This document shows positions 37,612 through 46,508 of a DNA stretch of 64,000 nucleotides, in pieces. The DNA comes from Clostridioides difficile (lineage in GTDB: Bacteria; Bacillota; Clostridia; Peptostreptococcales; Peptostreptococcaceae). The stretch is taken from the NCBI RefSeq assembly GCF_900243075.1, contig NZ_OEZH01000015.1:1-64000 (forward strand), read 5' to 3'. Under the pieces are notes generated by a model. It saw only the letters and a list, made by a program, of their open reading frames with translations, made no database searches and was not told where the DNA came from. How positions within the stretch are numbered: the stretch's first letter is position 1; every line of letters starts with the position of its first letter. A program made the position numbers and the translations under genes.

Positions 37612-38052
37612 TCAATTAGATTTTAATACCATTACTTTTTCGCCGCCATAGTCAAGCTCTCCATTAAACTCAAATCCAAAATCTTTATAAAGCTTAATAG
37701 CCATTTTATTATCGTCGAATATACTAAGATATAGTTCATCACAGTTATATTCCTTTTTAAGATGATTTACAAGAAAATCTAATGATGCCTTTCCATATCC
37801 TCTGCCTTGATATTTTGAATCAATCATAAATCTATCAAGCCAAACTCTATCATCTTCTAGACGACCATACATAGCAAATCCTATTAGAGAATTTTCATCA
37901 TATATTCCAACAGGTATCCAAGCTGTTATAAATTTAGATTCAGCAATAGAAAGTGCATTGCTTTCAATATAATCTAACTGACTTTTATCTACAGACAATT
38001 TAACTAAATCACGCCAATTATTTATGTCTGCAATTCTTACATTTAATTTCAA
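37612..38052 (-). CDS. GNAT-family N-acetyltransferase (PaiA/diamine-type)
   Basis: The 146-residue protein has the layout of spermine/spermidine or diamine acetyltransferases: FMIDSKYQGRGYGKASLDFL (acetyl-CoA motif with QGRGYG), LYLSIFDDNKMAIKLYKDFGF and the final YGGEKVMVLK. A polyamine substrate is a guess from these. The TTG at 38052 follows AGGGCGG by seven bases; an upstream TTG at 38070 overlaps that site. It precedes the other GNAT in the same direction with a 30-base gap. Confidence 0.85.
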   Translation of the reverse strand: MKLNVRIADINNWRDLVKLSVDKSQLDYIESNALSIAESKFITAWIPVGIYDENSLIGFAMYGRLEDDRVWLDRFMIDSKYQGRGYGKASLDFLVNHLKKEYNCDELYLSIFDDNKMAIKLYKDFGFEFNGELDYGGEKVMVLKSN

Positions 38053-38212
38053 TATATTACCGCCCTTCAAACTTTTTGTTACAATATAATACTATCATAT
38101 TATATATTAAAAAGCACTTAGTAAGATTTTAAATGAGGTTTTTAAATGAATAAATTCTCTGGAAAAAGGAATTATAAATACATAATAATACAGCATAGGA
38201 GTAGATGGATAT

Positions 38213-39274
38213 ATGAACAAAATAAATAAAAATTTTAAAAATATTTGGATAGTATTAGTAGCTGTATCGATTTTTACCATGTTTATAATTTTTCAAAATA
38301 AGAATTGTAATACGAACAAAGAAACCCCAATAGAAGCTTTTACAATTAAGAATCATAATAAAAAATTTGTATATCCTATGGGAAATATAATTGGAGTAAA
38401 AGCAAATACAGATGGTGTATTGGTCTTAGGGTATGAGGAGGAAGATGTAGACTATATTGGAGGCATACAAATTGGTGATAATATAGTAAAAATAGATAAT
38501 AAAAGGATAAAAAATAGTCAAGATGTATCAGAAATTTTGAATATGGTTAAAAAGAGTAAAGTTGAAGTGACTTTTGAGAGAAAAAATAAGTATAAAACAG
38601 AAGTAATAGAAACTAAAAAAGAAAATGGTAAATATAAACTTGGATTGTGGGTAAGGGATAAAATATCTGGAATTGGAACTATGACTTTTTATGACCCTAG
38701 CATGGAAAAGTTTAAAGCAATTGGTCATGCCATAAAAGATTCGGACACCAATGAACTATTAAAAATAAAACAAGGATATATATACAAGCCAGAACAATTA
38801 AAAATAGTAAAGGCTAGTAATGAAAAAGTAGGTAAAATAAAAGGTGATTTTAATGACAGTAATTTAATGGGGAATTTCTCAAATAATTCAGAACTAGGTA
38901 TAAGTGGTAATATTACAGAAAAACATAATAAAGAATTTAATTTAGCAAATAAAGAAATGCAATTAATAGAAGTTGGAACACCACAAGATGTAAAAATAGG
39001 AGATGCAGTAATTCTTTTTGAGGACAAAAACAAAAATATAACAAGCTATGATATAAAAATAGAAAGTATAGTATATGATAAAGGAAATTATAGAGATATG
39101 GTAATAAAAGTAGTAGATGATAAGTTATTGGAATACACAGGAGGTATTGTACAGGGGATGAGTGGAGCTCCAATAATACAAAATAATAAAATTATTGGTG
39201 CAATAACTCATGTTTTTAGAGATAATCCGAAAAAAGGATATGGTATTTTTATAGATGAAATGATAAAATTGTAG
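38213..39274 (+). CDS. spoIVB: SpoIVB-type serine peptidase
   Basis: The 353-residue protein has an N-terminal membrane anchor (about 11-27), a PDZ domain (about 70-130) and a SpoIVB protease domain with His172 (AIGHAIKDSD) and Ser317 in GMSGAPI. In Bacillus, SpoIVB is made in the forespore and triggers pro-sigma-K processing. In C. difficile sigma-K has no pro-sequence (see sigK here), so SpoIVB must have another target. It sits directly before spo0A, as in Bacillus. Preceded by AGGAGTAGATGG. Confidence 0.93.
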   Translation: MNKINKNFKNIWIVLVAVSIFTMFIIFQNKNCNTNKETPIEAFTIKNHNKKFVYPMGNIIGVKANTDGVLVLGYEEEDVDYIGGIQIGDNIVKIDNKRIKNSQDVSEILNMVKKSKVEVTFERKNKYKTEVIETKKENGKYKLGLWVRDKISGIGTMTFYDPSMEKFKAIGHAIKDSDTNELLKIKQGYIYKPEQLKIVKASNEKVGKIKGDFNDSNLMGNFSNNSELGISGNITEKHNKEFNLANKEMQLIEVGTPQDVKIGDAVILFEDKNKNITSYDIKIESIVYDKGNYRDMVIKVVDDKLLEYTGGIVQGMSGAPIIQNNKIIGAITHVFRDNPKKGYGIFIDEMIKL

Positions 39275-39314
39275 GTGAGGCATTAAAAAATTTTATTATT
39301 TTATCAATTATCTA

Positions 39315-39342
39315 GAAGGAATATAATTTTGGAGTGTCGAAT
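39315..39342 (+). promoter_or_regulatory. Sigma-H promoter of spo0A overlapping an 0A box
   Basis: GAAGGAATA (39315-39323), 12 bases, then GTCGAAT (39336-39342) match the sigma-H pattern RNAGGAWWT-N11/12-RNNGAAT. TGTCGAA at 39335-39341 is an exact 0A-box core and lies on the -10. So sigma-H transcription and Spo0A binding share the same bases. Confidence 0.75.
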
Positions 39343-39430
39343 ATGCTTTAGAGTAGATAATTAGGAAGCAATTGTGTAAAAAGTTTAGTTTTCTGTAATA
39401 AGAAGATGTTTTTTAATGGGGGGATTTTTA

Positions 39431-40240
39431 GTGGAAAAAATCAAAATAGTTTTAGCAGATGACAATAAGGATTTTTGTCAGGTATTAAAAGAGTATTTGT
39501 CTAATGAGGATGATATCGATATATTAGGCATAGCTAAGGATGGAATTGAAGCGTTAGATTTAGTAAAAAAGACACAACCGGACTTATTAATATTGGATGT
39601 AATAATGCCACATCTAGATGGATTAGGTGTAATTGAAAAATTGAATACTATGGATATACCTAAAATGCCAAAAATAATAGTACTATCAGCAGTAGGTCAG
39701 GATAAGATAACTCAAAGCGCAATAAATCTAGGAGCAGATTACTACATAGTAAAGCCATTTGATTTTGTTGTGTTTATAAACAGAATTAGAGAACTAGTTT
39801 CTAATAGAGTTACTCAAGTTGAGCCAAAGCCTAGACCAGTTCAAGAAACTCAAATGACTAGAAGTGATTTTGTTAAGAATGTAGGAAATATAGAAACAGA
39901 AATCACGAATATAATACATGAAATAGGAGTACCAGCTCATATAAAAGGATATTTGTATTTAAGAGAAGCAATAAAAATGGTTATTGATAATGTTGAGCTT
40001 TTAGGTGCAGTAACAAAAGAGTTATATCCAAGTATAGCAAAAAAATTCAATACAACACCAAGTAGAGTTGAGAGAGCGATAAGACATGCGATAGAAGTTG
40101 CATGGAGTAGAGGAAAAGTTGATACAATAAATCAGCTATTTGGATATACGGTACACAATACTAAAGGAAAACCAACTAACTCGGAATTTATAGCAATGAT
40201 TGCTGATAAATTAAGACTAGAACATAGTATGGTTAAATAA
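39431..40240 (+). CDS. spo0A: Spo0A, master regulator of sporulation
   Basis: The 269-residue protein has a receiver domain with Asp10, Asp11 and phospho-acceptor Asp56 ([13 protein letters not shown]), a linker, and the Spo0A DNA-binding domain from about residue 150 ([21 protein letters not shown]). The GTG at 39431 is chosen because GGGGGGA lies eight bases before it and the protein then aligns from residue 1 with Bacillus Spo0A, giving canonical residue numbers. An ATG at 39416 would add five residues (MGGFL). Spo0A-P activates sporulation entry and affects toxin and biofilm genes. Confidence 0.97.
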   Translation: MEKIKIVLADDNKDFCQVLKEYLSNEDDIDILGIAKDGIEALDLVKKTQPDLLILDVIMPHLDGLGVIEKLNTMDIPKMPKIIVLSAVGQDKITQSAINLGADYYIVKPFDFVVFINRIRELVSNRVTQVEPKPRPVQETQMTRSDFVKNVGNIETEITNIIHEIGVPAHIKGYLYLREAIKMVIDNVELLGAVTKELYPSIAKKFNTTPSRVERAIRHAIEVAWSRGKVDTINQLFGYTVHNTKGKPTNSEFIAMIADKLRLEHSMVK

Positions 40241-40299
40241 ACAGACATAAAAAGTAAGGCTTTTTAATTAAGGCATTGGCTATAAATGAGTATTACAAG

Positions 40300-40344
40300 T
40301 AGCGAAACGGTATAACCAGCAAGGTTATACCGTTTCGCTATTTT
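40300..40344 (+). terminator. Terminator after spo0A
   Basis: An 18-bp perfect stem (40300-40317 with 40323-40340) and five-base loop are followed by TTTT. It is very strong and probably works in both directions. Confidence 0.93.
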
Positions 40345-40651
40345 AATAAATACAAAATTTTTATTTATTATTTGCTTAATATATCAATATAATAATTTTA
40401 TTATACGATAGTTATAGTATGTGTCTTTACAAGTTGTAAATTGACAGTGGTTTATTTTTTAATATAAATATTAGCTTTAATGTAGATAAACCTTGTATTT
40501 TTAAGTGTATTATGGAATATATTAAATAAAAAAATGATGAAATATAGCATTGTGAATACCCAAGATGCAAAACAAACTTAAAACATTTATTTTATTGTTA
40601 AGTAATGCTATAATATAATGTGATTTTAATAATGATAGTGGAGGTTTAAAA
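40345..40651 (+). promoter_or_regulatory. Non-coding stretch before the steA-like gene with candidate promoter
   Basis: About 307 bases of AT-rich DNA without a gene. Overlapping TATAAT boxes at 40609-40614 and 40614-40619 lie 33-38 bases before the ATG at 40652; the -35 region (TTTATT) is weak. A GTGGAGG ribosome site follows. I see no riboswitch. Confidence 0.45.
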
Positions 40652-41773
40652 ATGAGAGTCGAGGCCCCTATAAAAGTAGATCGAAAAACCAAAAAACTTG
40701 CTAAAAGAGTTGGAAGTGGGGAAATAGCAGTTATAAATCATATTGATATAGATGAAGTTGCTGCAAACTCTTTAGTAGAAGCTAAAATAAAACTTGTCAT
40801 AAATGCGGCTCCTTCTATAAGTGGTAGGTATCCCAATAAAGGTCCAGGAATATTAACTGAGAATAATATACTAATAATTGATAATATTGGAGAAGAGTTA
40901 TTTGAAGAATTAAAAGAAGGACAGACTATAGAAGTTGTAGATGGAAAGATATATAGAGAAGGGAAATTTTTAGGTGCAGGCGAAGTTTTGGACAAGTATG
41001 AAGTTGCACATCAAATAAAGGCTGCTTATGAGAATTTAGCTGTAGAATTGGACAGATTTATAGATAATACTATAGATTATGCTAAAAAAGAAAAAGGATT
41101 TATACTTGGAGAAGTAGAAATTCCAAAAGTGAAAACTAATTATGCTAATAAACATGTATTGATAGTTGTAAGAGGTCAGGACTATAAAGAAGATTTAAGT
41201 ACAATGCTTTCTTATATAGAAGAGGTAAAGCCAGTTTTAGTTGGTGTTGATGGAGGAGCAGATGCTTTAATTGAGTTTGGATATACTCCAGATGTAATTG
41301 TAGGAGATATGGATAGTGTAAGTGATGAAGCGTTAAAAAAGGCTAGTGAAATAGTAGTACATGCTTATACAGATGGAAGAGCACCAGGTCTTGAGAGGGT
41401 TCAGGAATTAGGTTTGGATGCAGTTGTATTTCCTGCACCAGGAACTAGTGAAGATATAGCTATGCTTATCGCTTATGAGTATAAAGCGGAGCTAATAGTG
41501 GCGGTTGGCACACATTCAAACATGATTGATTTCCTTGAAAAAGGAAGAAAAGGTATGGCAAGTACTTTTTTAGTTAGACTCAAAATAGGTTCAAAACTTA
41601 TAGATGCTAAAGGAGTTAATTTGTTATATAGAAGTAAATTAAAAATAAAGTACATATGGGCATTAATAGCAACAGCATTATTTCCTGTGTTGGTAGTTGC
41701 ATCATTGTCACCAGGAGTTCAACAATTCATACAACTAATGCAATTGAAGTTTAGAGTATTATTACAGATGTAA
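40652..41773 (+). CDS. SteA-like protein (thiamin-pyrophosphokinase-like fold with C-terminal membrane anchor)
   Basis: The 373-residue protein resembles the cytokinetic-ring protein SteA of Actinobacteria. It has an N-terminal domain (RKTKKLAKRVGSGEIAVINHID), a central thiamin-pyrophosphokinase-like domain with VGVDGGADALIEFGYTPDVIVGDMDS by key residues (DGGAD, GDMDS), and a C-terminal membrane helix near 338-356. In Corynebacterium SteA and its membrane partner SteB act in cell division and envelope integrity. The next gene is a SteB/MctB-type protein, which supports the call. The role in clostridia is not established. Confidence 0.8.
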   Translation: MRVEAPIKVDRKTKKLAKRVGSGEIAVINHIDIDEVAANSLVEAKIKLVINAAPSISGRYPNKGPGILTENNILIIDNIGEELFEELKEGQTIEVVDGKIYREGKFLGAGEVLDKYEVAHQIKAAYENLAVELDRFIDNTIDYAKKEKGFILGEVEIPKVKTNYANKHVLIVVRGQDYKEDLSTMLSYIEEVKPVLVGVDGGADALIEFGYTPDVIVGDMDSVSDEALKKASEIVVHAYTDGRAPGLERVQELGLDAVVFPAPGTSEDIAMLIAYEYKAELIVAVGTHSNMIDFLEKGRKGMASTFLVRLKIGSKLIDAKGVNLLYRSKLKIKYIWALIATALFPVLVVASLSPGVQQFIQLMQLKFRVLLQM

Positions 41774-41790
41774 ATTTTAGGAGGATAAAT

Positions 41791-42666
41791 ATGCATATTA
41801 ATATGAAATATTATATAGTCACTATAGGTGCTATATTTATAGCTTTGGGTATAGGCATGTTAGTAGGATTTAATTTAAATAATAATCAACAATTAAGTGA
41901 ACAACAAGCAAATATAATAAATGATTTAGATGATAAATTTAGTATCTTAAAAGAAAAAAATGATAAACTTGACAGTGACCTAGCAAATGTAAATAGAGAT
42001 TATGAAGAAGCAGTTAATTTTATAAATAAAAATGTAGATAAGATTTTAGCTGGTTCATTGAATGGTAAAAGTATAGGAATAATATCAGCTAATGAAAATG
42101 ACGATTATACAAAGAATATAGAAGATATAATAAATAAATCTAATGGAAGTGTTGCATTTAATATAGTATTAAAAGAAAATATAGCAAATCCAGAAAAGTT
42201 AAAAGAAATCTCAACTAAATTAGGTACAGAGGTAAAAAATGCAAATGATGCAGTTAATTATATAATTGATACTCTTAAAAAGGAAGATGCAAGTGATATT
42301 CTGACATATCTTCAAGAACTAGATGTAATAAAATTTAACTCTCTTGGCAATACATATCTAAAATATGATTCTGTTGTAATAGCTGGTGGAAATGATGCAA
42401 AAGATAGTACAAAACAGTTTGAAAAGATAGAAAAATTTGTAGTTTCAAAACTTAAATCAGAAAATAAATATTTAGTTGAAGTTCAAAATACAGGAGTTAA
42501 AACTTCTTATGTAGGGCTATATTCTAAAAATAAGATTGCAACTATAGATAATATTGATGAAGGTGTAGGAAGTATATCTTTAGCTATTCTTTTACAACAA
42601 GGTAATATAGTTGGTAATTTTGGTAGATTAGATACTGCAACTTCATTGTTGCCATCTATTAAATAG
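41791..42666 (+). CDS. MctB/SteB-like membrane protein
   Basis: The 291-residue protein has one N-terminal membrane helix (about 7-26), a coiled coil (about 35-75) and a soluble outer domain. The start MKYYIVTIGAIFIALGIGMLVGF is characteristic of the family annotated as copper transporter MctB in mycobacteria and SteB in corynebacteria. No copper-binding Cys/Met cluster is visible, so a copper role is doubtful. It directly follows the steA-like gene (17-base gap), suggesting a two-protein complex. Confidence 0.78.
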   Translation: MHINMKYYIVTIGAIFIALGIGMLVGFNLNNNQQLSEQQANIINDLDDKFSILKEKNDKLDSDLANVNRDYEEAVNFINKNVDKILAGSLNGKSIGIISANENDDYTKNIEDIINKSNGSVAFNIVLKENIANPEKLKEISTKLGTEVKNANDAVNYIIDTLKKEDASDILTYLQELDVIKFNSLGNTYLKYDSVVIAGGNDAKDSTKQFEKIEKFVVSKLKSENKYLVEVQNTGVKTSYVGLYSKNKIATIDNIDEGVGSISLAILLQQGNIVGNFGRLDTATSLLPSIK

Positions 42667-42689
42667 AAATAATTTTAAGGAGAGAAAAA

Positions 42690-43382
42690 ATGGATTCTTA
42701 TATAAGTATAATAATACCAGCTTATAATGAAGAAAGTAGAATAAAATATACATTAGAAAGTATAGTGGATATTAAGCAAATAAATGAAATAATAGTTGTT
42801 GATGATGGTTCAACTGATAATACTGCTAACGTTGTATCTAAACTAGAGAATGAAAAGATTAAATTTTTTAAGTTAGATAAGAATAGAGGTAAAGGATATG
42901 CTTTAAATTATGGTATTAAGTTATCAATGAAAAATGCAGATATTATAGGGTTTTTAGATGGAGATTTAGGAAGTTCTGCTAAAGAAGTTGAAAAATTAAT
43001 TGTACCTATATTAAATGGTGATGCTGATGTTACTATAGCCAAGTTTCCTCCTGCAAAGAAAAAAGGAGGCTTGGGCTTTGTAAAGGGTTTAGCTAAGAAT
43101 TCTGTGTTTGAGATGACTGGTGTTGAGTTAGATGCAACTTTATCAGGTCAAAGAATATTTAAAAGAGAAGTTTTAGAAAAATTTGATGAAATACCTTTTG
43201 GATATGGAGTAGAAGTTGGAATGACCATTGATATATTAAAGTATGGATTTAAAATTAAAGAAGTATTAGTAAATATGACTCATAATGAAACAGGAAGAAA
43301 TTTAAAAGGTTTTATTCATAGAGGGAAACAGTATTATCATATAAAAAAGGTTTTAGGACAAAAAAAGAAAGAATGGAGGTAA
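42690..43382 (+). CDS. Family 2 glycosyltransferase
   Basis: The 230-residue protein is a GT-A glycosyltransferase: SIIIPAYNEESRI at the start, VVDDGSTDNT, then FLDGDLGS (the DXD-type site). It resembles dolichyl/polyprenyl-phosphate sugar synthases but lacks the membrane tail some of these carry. It ends with a basic C terminus (GQKKKEWR). With the MraY/WecA-like gene that follows, it suggests synthesis of a polyprenyl-linked sugar. Confidence 0.88.
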   Translation: MDSYISIIIPAYNEESRIKYTLESIVDIKQINEIIVVDDGSTDNTANVVSKLENEKIKFFKLDKNRGKGYALNYGIKLSMKNADIIGFLDGDLGSSAKEVEKLIVPILNGDADVTIAKFPPAKKKGGLGFVKGLAKNSVFEMTGVELDATLSGQRIFKREVLEKFDEIPFGYGVEVGMTIDILKYGFKIKEVLVNMTHNETGRNLKGFIHRGKQYYHIKKVLGQKKKEWR

Positions 43383-43389
43383 TATCTTA

Positions 43390-44214
43390 GTGAAAGATTA
43401 TATACTTTATACCATTTTATTATTAACTGGATTATTTGGAACCTATGCTGTAATTCCACTATTTAAGAATTTATTGATAAATGGAAATGTACTTAGACCA
43501 AACTATAAAAAAGATATGATACCAGTAAGTATGGGAATTGTATTTTTGCCTATGATTGTAATTAATGGAATAGTACTTGCTTTCTTTACTACAGAATTTA
43601 AGGATTTAGCATATATATTTATGTTTATGTTTGGCATGATATCCATGTTTTTTGCAGGGATACTAGACGATGTTATTGGAAATAGAGATGTAAGTGGTTT
43701 AAAGGGGCATTTTAAAAGTCTATTTAAAGGAAGTCTTACAACAGGAGGTTTTAAAGCTTTATTTGGTGGATTTGTAGGACTTATAGTTTCTGTTTCTATA
43801 TCAAAGGATATAATTGATATAATGATAAATACACTAATAATAGCTCTATCAACTAATTTGATGAATCTTTTGGATTTAAGACCAGGAAGGGCAATAAAAG
43901 CATATTTATTCATAATGGTAATTATATTTTTAACATTGACAGGATTTGTTCAAGTTCTTCCATTACTTATAGTACCAAATGTACTTGCATATTTTAATTA
44001 TGATTTAAAGGCAAGGGCTATGATGGGAGATACTGGTTCAAATGTCCTTGGAATATCTATTGGAATGCTTATTTCTTTTGGGTATCCATTCAACGTTAGA
44101 TTAGGCTGGCTAATATTTGTAATTATTATGCATATATTCACTGAGAAATACTCATTGACTAAAATAATAGAAAAAAATAAATTATTAAATTTTATAGATA
44201 AATTGGGAAGGTAG
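43390..44214 (+). CDS. MraY/WecA-like polyprenyl-phosphate sugar-phosphate transferase
   Basis: The 274-residue membrane protein has about eight helices and the MraY/WecA signatures AGILDDVIG, NLLDLRPGRA and MMGDTGSNVLG. It is shorter than usual MraY (about 320). Family members transfer a sugar-phosphate from a UDP-sugar to undecaprenyl phosphate. The GTG start at 43390 follows GGAGG by ten bases. It is not mraY itself, whose place is the dcw cluster; the substrate is unknown. Confidence 0.82.
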   Translation: MKDYILYTILLLTGLFGTYAVIPLFKNLLINGNVLRPNYKKDMIPVSMGIVFLPMIVINGIVLAFFTTEFKDLAYIFMFMFGMISMFFAGILDDVIGNRDVSGLKGHFKSLFKGSLTTGGFKALFGGFVGLIVSVSISKDIIDIMINTLIIALSTNLMNLLDLRPGRAIKAYLFIMVIIFLTLTGFVQVLPLLIVPNVLAYFNYDLKARAMMGDTGSNVLGISIGMLISFGYPFNVRLGWLIFVIIMHIFTEKYSLTKIIEKNKLLNFIDKLGR

Positions 44215-44218
44215 CATT

Positions 44219-45286
44219 ATGATAAGCAAAAGAATGGGGACTGTTGAATCAATAGTAAGTCAAACTGAAACTCTAGATGATATAAGAGTAAATGTAAATG
44301 GGGAAATACAAAGGGCATATAATTATCCAAAAATATCTGGAACTATAAGTATAGGAGATGAAGTAGTTTTAAATACAACAGCAGTAGAACTGAGCTTAGG
44401 TACAGGTGGATACCATTTTGTAATAACTAATTTAAATAATTTAGAATCTACCTTAACTGAAGGTGGTCATATAATGAAACTTAGATATACACCTCTTCAA
44501 ATAAAAGTGGATTCTGTTGAAGAACAAGAGAGTATTTATCATGATGAATTTGAGAAGTTTAAAAGCTTAGAAGGTCTTTCTGTTGTAGTGGGGACTCTCC
44601 ACAGTATGCTGACTCCATTTGCAGCTTCATTTAAAAGAAATAATCCAAATAAAAAATTAGTATATATAATGACTGATGGAGCATCTCTTCCAATTTATTT
44701 AAGTAAAAATGTGAGTACTTTAAAAGAAAAAAAAATAATAGATAGTACAATAACTATAGGAAATGCATTTGGTGGAGATTGTGAATGTATAAATATATAT
44801 ACTGCACTAATCACAGCAAAAGAAGTATTAAAAGCAGATGTAGTATTTGTAAGTATGGGACCAGGAATTGCTGGGACAGGAACGAAATATGGATTTACAG
44901 GAATTGAACAAGGTCCAATTCTTGATGCTGTAAAAAAACTTGGAGGAAGAGCAATAGCGATTCCAAGAATTAGTTTTGCAGATAAACGAGAAAGACATCA
45001 AGGCATTTCACATCATAGTATGACTGTACTTAAAGACATTGTAAATGTAAATGTAGATATACCAATAACTATATATGATGATGAAAAATTAAAATTTATA
45101 AAAGAGCAAGTTAATTCAAGTGCTTTAGACAAAAAGCATAATATAATTTATATAGATAATAATAAAACTAAAGAGGATTTAGACTATTTTAATCTAAAAG
45201 TAAAAAGTATGGGAAGAAATTATGAACAAGATGAAGCATTTTTCAAGGCTGCAAGTACAGCAGCATATTACTTAATGGAGGTTTAA
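44219..45286 (+). CDS. DUF3866-family protein
   Basis: The 355-residue protein matches DUF3866, uncharacterised and common in clostridia and actinobacteria next to nudF or steA. It begins with a small beta-rich region (about 1-80), then a Rossmann-like part with PLYSTMGPG-type loops (VFVSMGPGIAGTGTKYGFTG). No catalytic motif is recognised. It starts two bases after the MraY-like stop plus GGGAAGG, and the Nudix gene follows after one base, so it is translationally coupled to both. Confidence 0.8.
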   Translation: MISKRMGTVESIVSQTETLDDIRVNVNGEIQRAYNYPKISGTISIGDEVVLNTTAVELSLGTGGYHFVITNLNNLESTLTEGGHIMKLRYTPLQIKVDSVEEQESIYHDEFEKFKSLEGLSVVVGTLHSMLTPFAASFKRNNPNKKLVYIMTDGASLPIYLSKNVSTLKEKKIIDSTITIGNAFGGDCECINIYTALITAKEVLKADVVFVSMGPGIAGTGTKYGFTGIEQGPILDAVKKLGGRAIAIPRISFADKRERHQGISHHSMTVLKDIVNVNVDIPITIYDDEKLKFIKEQVNSSALDKKHNIIYIDNNKTKEDLDYFNLKVKSMGRNYEQDEAFFKAASTAAYYLMEV

Positions 45287-45287
45287 G

Positions 45288-45824
45288 ATGGTATTAGAAG
45301 AAAAAACTATTAGTAGTGATAGGGTTTATACAGGTAAAGTAATTACTTTAAAGGTTGATACTGTTGAAATTCCAGGGCAAGGATATCAAAAAAGGGAGTT
45401 AGTAGAAGTTGGCGGGGCAGTAGGAATAGTTGCAATTACAGATGATAATAAAGTTGTACTAGTTAAGCAATTTAGAAAACCTATAGAAAAGCCAATCTTT
45501 GAAATTCCAGCTGGTAAACTAGAAAAAAATGAAAGTCCAAAAGAATGTGCTGAAAGAGAATTAAAAGAAGAAACTGGTTATAGTGCAAAAAATATTAAGC
45601 TAATACATAAATTTTTCACTTCAGCAGGTTTTTCTAATGAGATAATGTTCGTATATTTAGCAACAGGTCTTACTCCAGGAGATAATAATCTAGATGCAGA
45701 TGAGTTTTTAGATGTCTATGAAATTGAGCTTGAAGAAGCATATAATATGGTATTAAAAAATGATGTTGAGGATGCAAAAACTTCTATTGGATTATTATTA
45801 GTAAAAGATATGTTTAAAAATTAA
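45288..45824 (+). CDS. nudF: ADP-ribose pyrophosphatase (Nudix)
   Basis: The 178-residue protein has a complete Nudix box, GKLEKNESPKECAERELKEETGY by key residues (G, E, REL, EE, G), preceded by PIFEIPAG. It resembles NudF/YqkG, which hydrolyses ADP-ribose. In Bacillus nudF is also next to spoIIM. It starts one base after the DUF3866 gene. Confidence 0.92.
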   Translation: MVLEEKTISSDRVYTGKVITLKVDTVEIPGQGYQKRELVEVGGAVGIVAITDDNKVVLVKQFRKPIEKPIFEIPAGKLEKNESPKECAERELKEETGYSAKNIKLIHKFFTSAGFSNEIMFVYLATGLTPGDNNLDADEFLDVYEIELEEAYNMVLKNDVEDAKTSIGLLLVKDMFKN

Positions 45825-45842
45825 TATTTATAAAATGAATAA

Positions 45843-45883
45843 CCCCTTGTCCTAAAGCATATTATTTTATAAAGGACAAGGGG
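45843..45883 (+). promoter_or_regulatory. Hairpin enclosing the spoIIM ribosome site, with candidate sigma-E -10
   Basis: CCCCTTGTCCT (45843-45853) pairs with AGGACAAGGGG (45873-45883), an 11-bp stem with a 19-base loop. The ribosome site AAGGGGG (45878-45884) is in the 3' arm, eight bases before the TTG start. In the loop, CATATTAT (45858-45865) resembles a sigma-E -10 (CATACAAT). A transcript from it would start near 45872 and lack the 5' arm. Confidence 0.6.
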
Positions 45884-45891
45884 GAATAAAA

Positions 45892-46497
45892 TTGAGAAGA
45901 ACATATAGAAAAAATGATTTTAGAGAATTGAATAGACAAATAATTATTATAGGACTGTTGTTTATGATGTCTATTGTTGTTGGGTCTTACATAAATAAAA
46001 TTTTACCAGGTTCTAGTGACAATATATTAAATAATATAAATCCTGCTGTAGAGTATTACAATCTAAATATAAACATAAAAGATACAGTTATACAAAATTT
46101 AAAATCAGATGTAATCTTTATGGGTTCAATAGCTCTATTGAGTCTGTTTGTAGTAACAATTCCAGCAGTGCTGGTAGCTTTTGTATTAAAAGGTATGTCA
46201 ATTGGTTATACGATAAATAGTTGTATACTGGCATTAAAACTTAAAAGTATAAAAATGATTTTAATAATATTATTTAAAAATTTGATTATTATTCCATGTG
46301 CAATCATACTAACATTAATTAGTCTAAGCTATTTTAAAGAGATGGTTTATGAATTTAAAAAGAAAAATAAAAAAAATATGCAATTTTTAGTTAAGAGGTA
46401 TATACTAAATATTATAATTATAATAGCACTATCATTGGGGTTGCAATTAATATTAAATACTGTAAGTATTGGTATTATTAAGTTCCTAGTTAAATAA
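45892..46497 (+). CDS. spoIIM: Stage II sporulation protein M
   Basis: The 201-residue polytopic membrane protein is SpoIIM, part of the SpoIIDMP engulfment machinery in the mother cell. Helices appear at about 18-35, 80-105, 108-128, 135-155 and 178-198. Its TTG start at 45892 follows GGGGGAA. The ribosome site lies in the hairpin at 45843-45883. It stands between nudF and xerD as in Bacillus. Confidence 0.92.
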   Translation: MRRTYRKNDFRELNRQIIIIGLLFMMSIVVGSYINKILPGSSDNILNNINPAVEYYNLNINIKDTVIQNLKSDVIFMGSIALLSLFVVTIPAVLVAFVLKGMSIGYTINSCILALKLKSIKMILIILFKNLIIIPCAIILTLISLSYFKEMVYEFKKKNKKNMQFLVKRYILNIIIIIALSLGLQLILNTVSIGIIKFLVK

Positions 46498-46508
46498 AGG
46501 AGTTTATA

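Noticed and set aside
38147-38187. Sigma-G/F-like TGAATA and CATAATA before spoIVB
   Set aside because: The spacing is 28 bases, far outside 15-18, so it is not a convincing promoter.
39416-39430. ATG start for spo0A five codons upstream
   Set aside because: The ribosome site GGGGGG lies between this ATG and the GTG at 39431, and the GTG gives canonical Spo0A numbering (Asp56).
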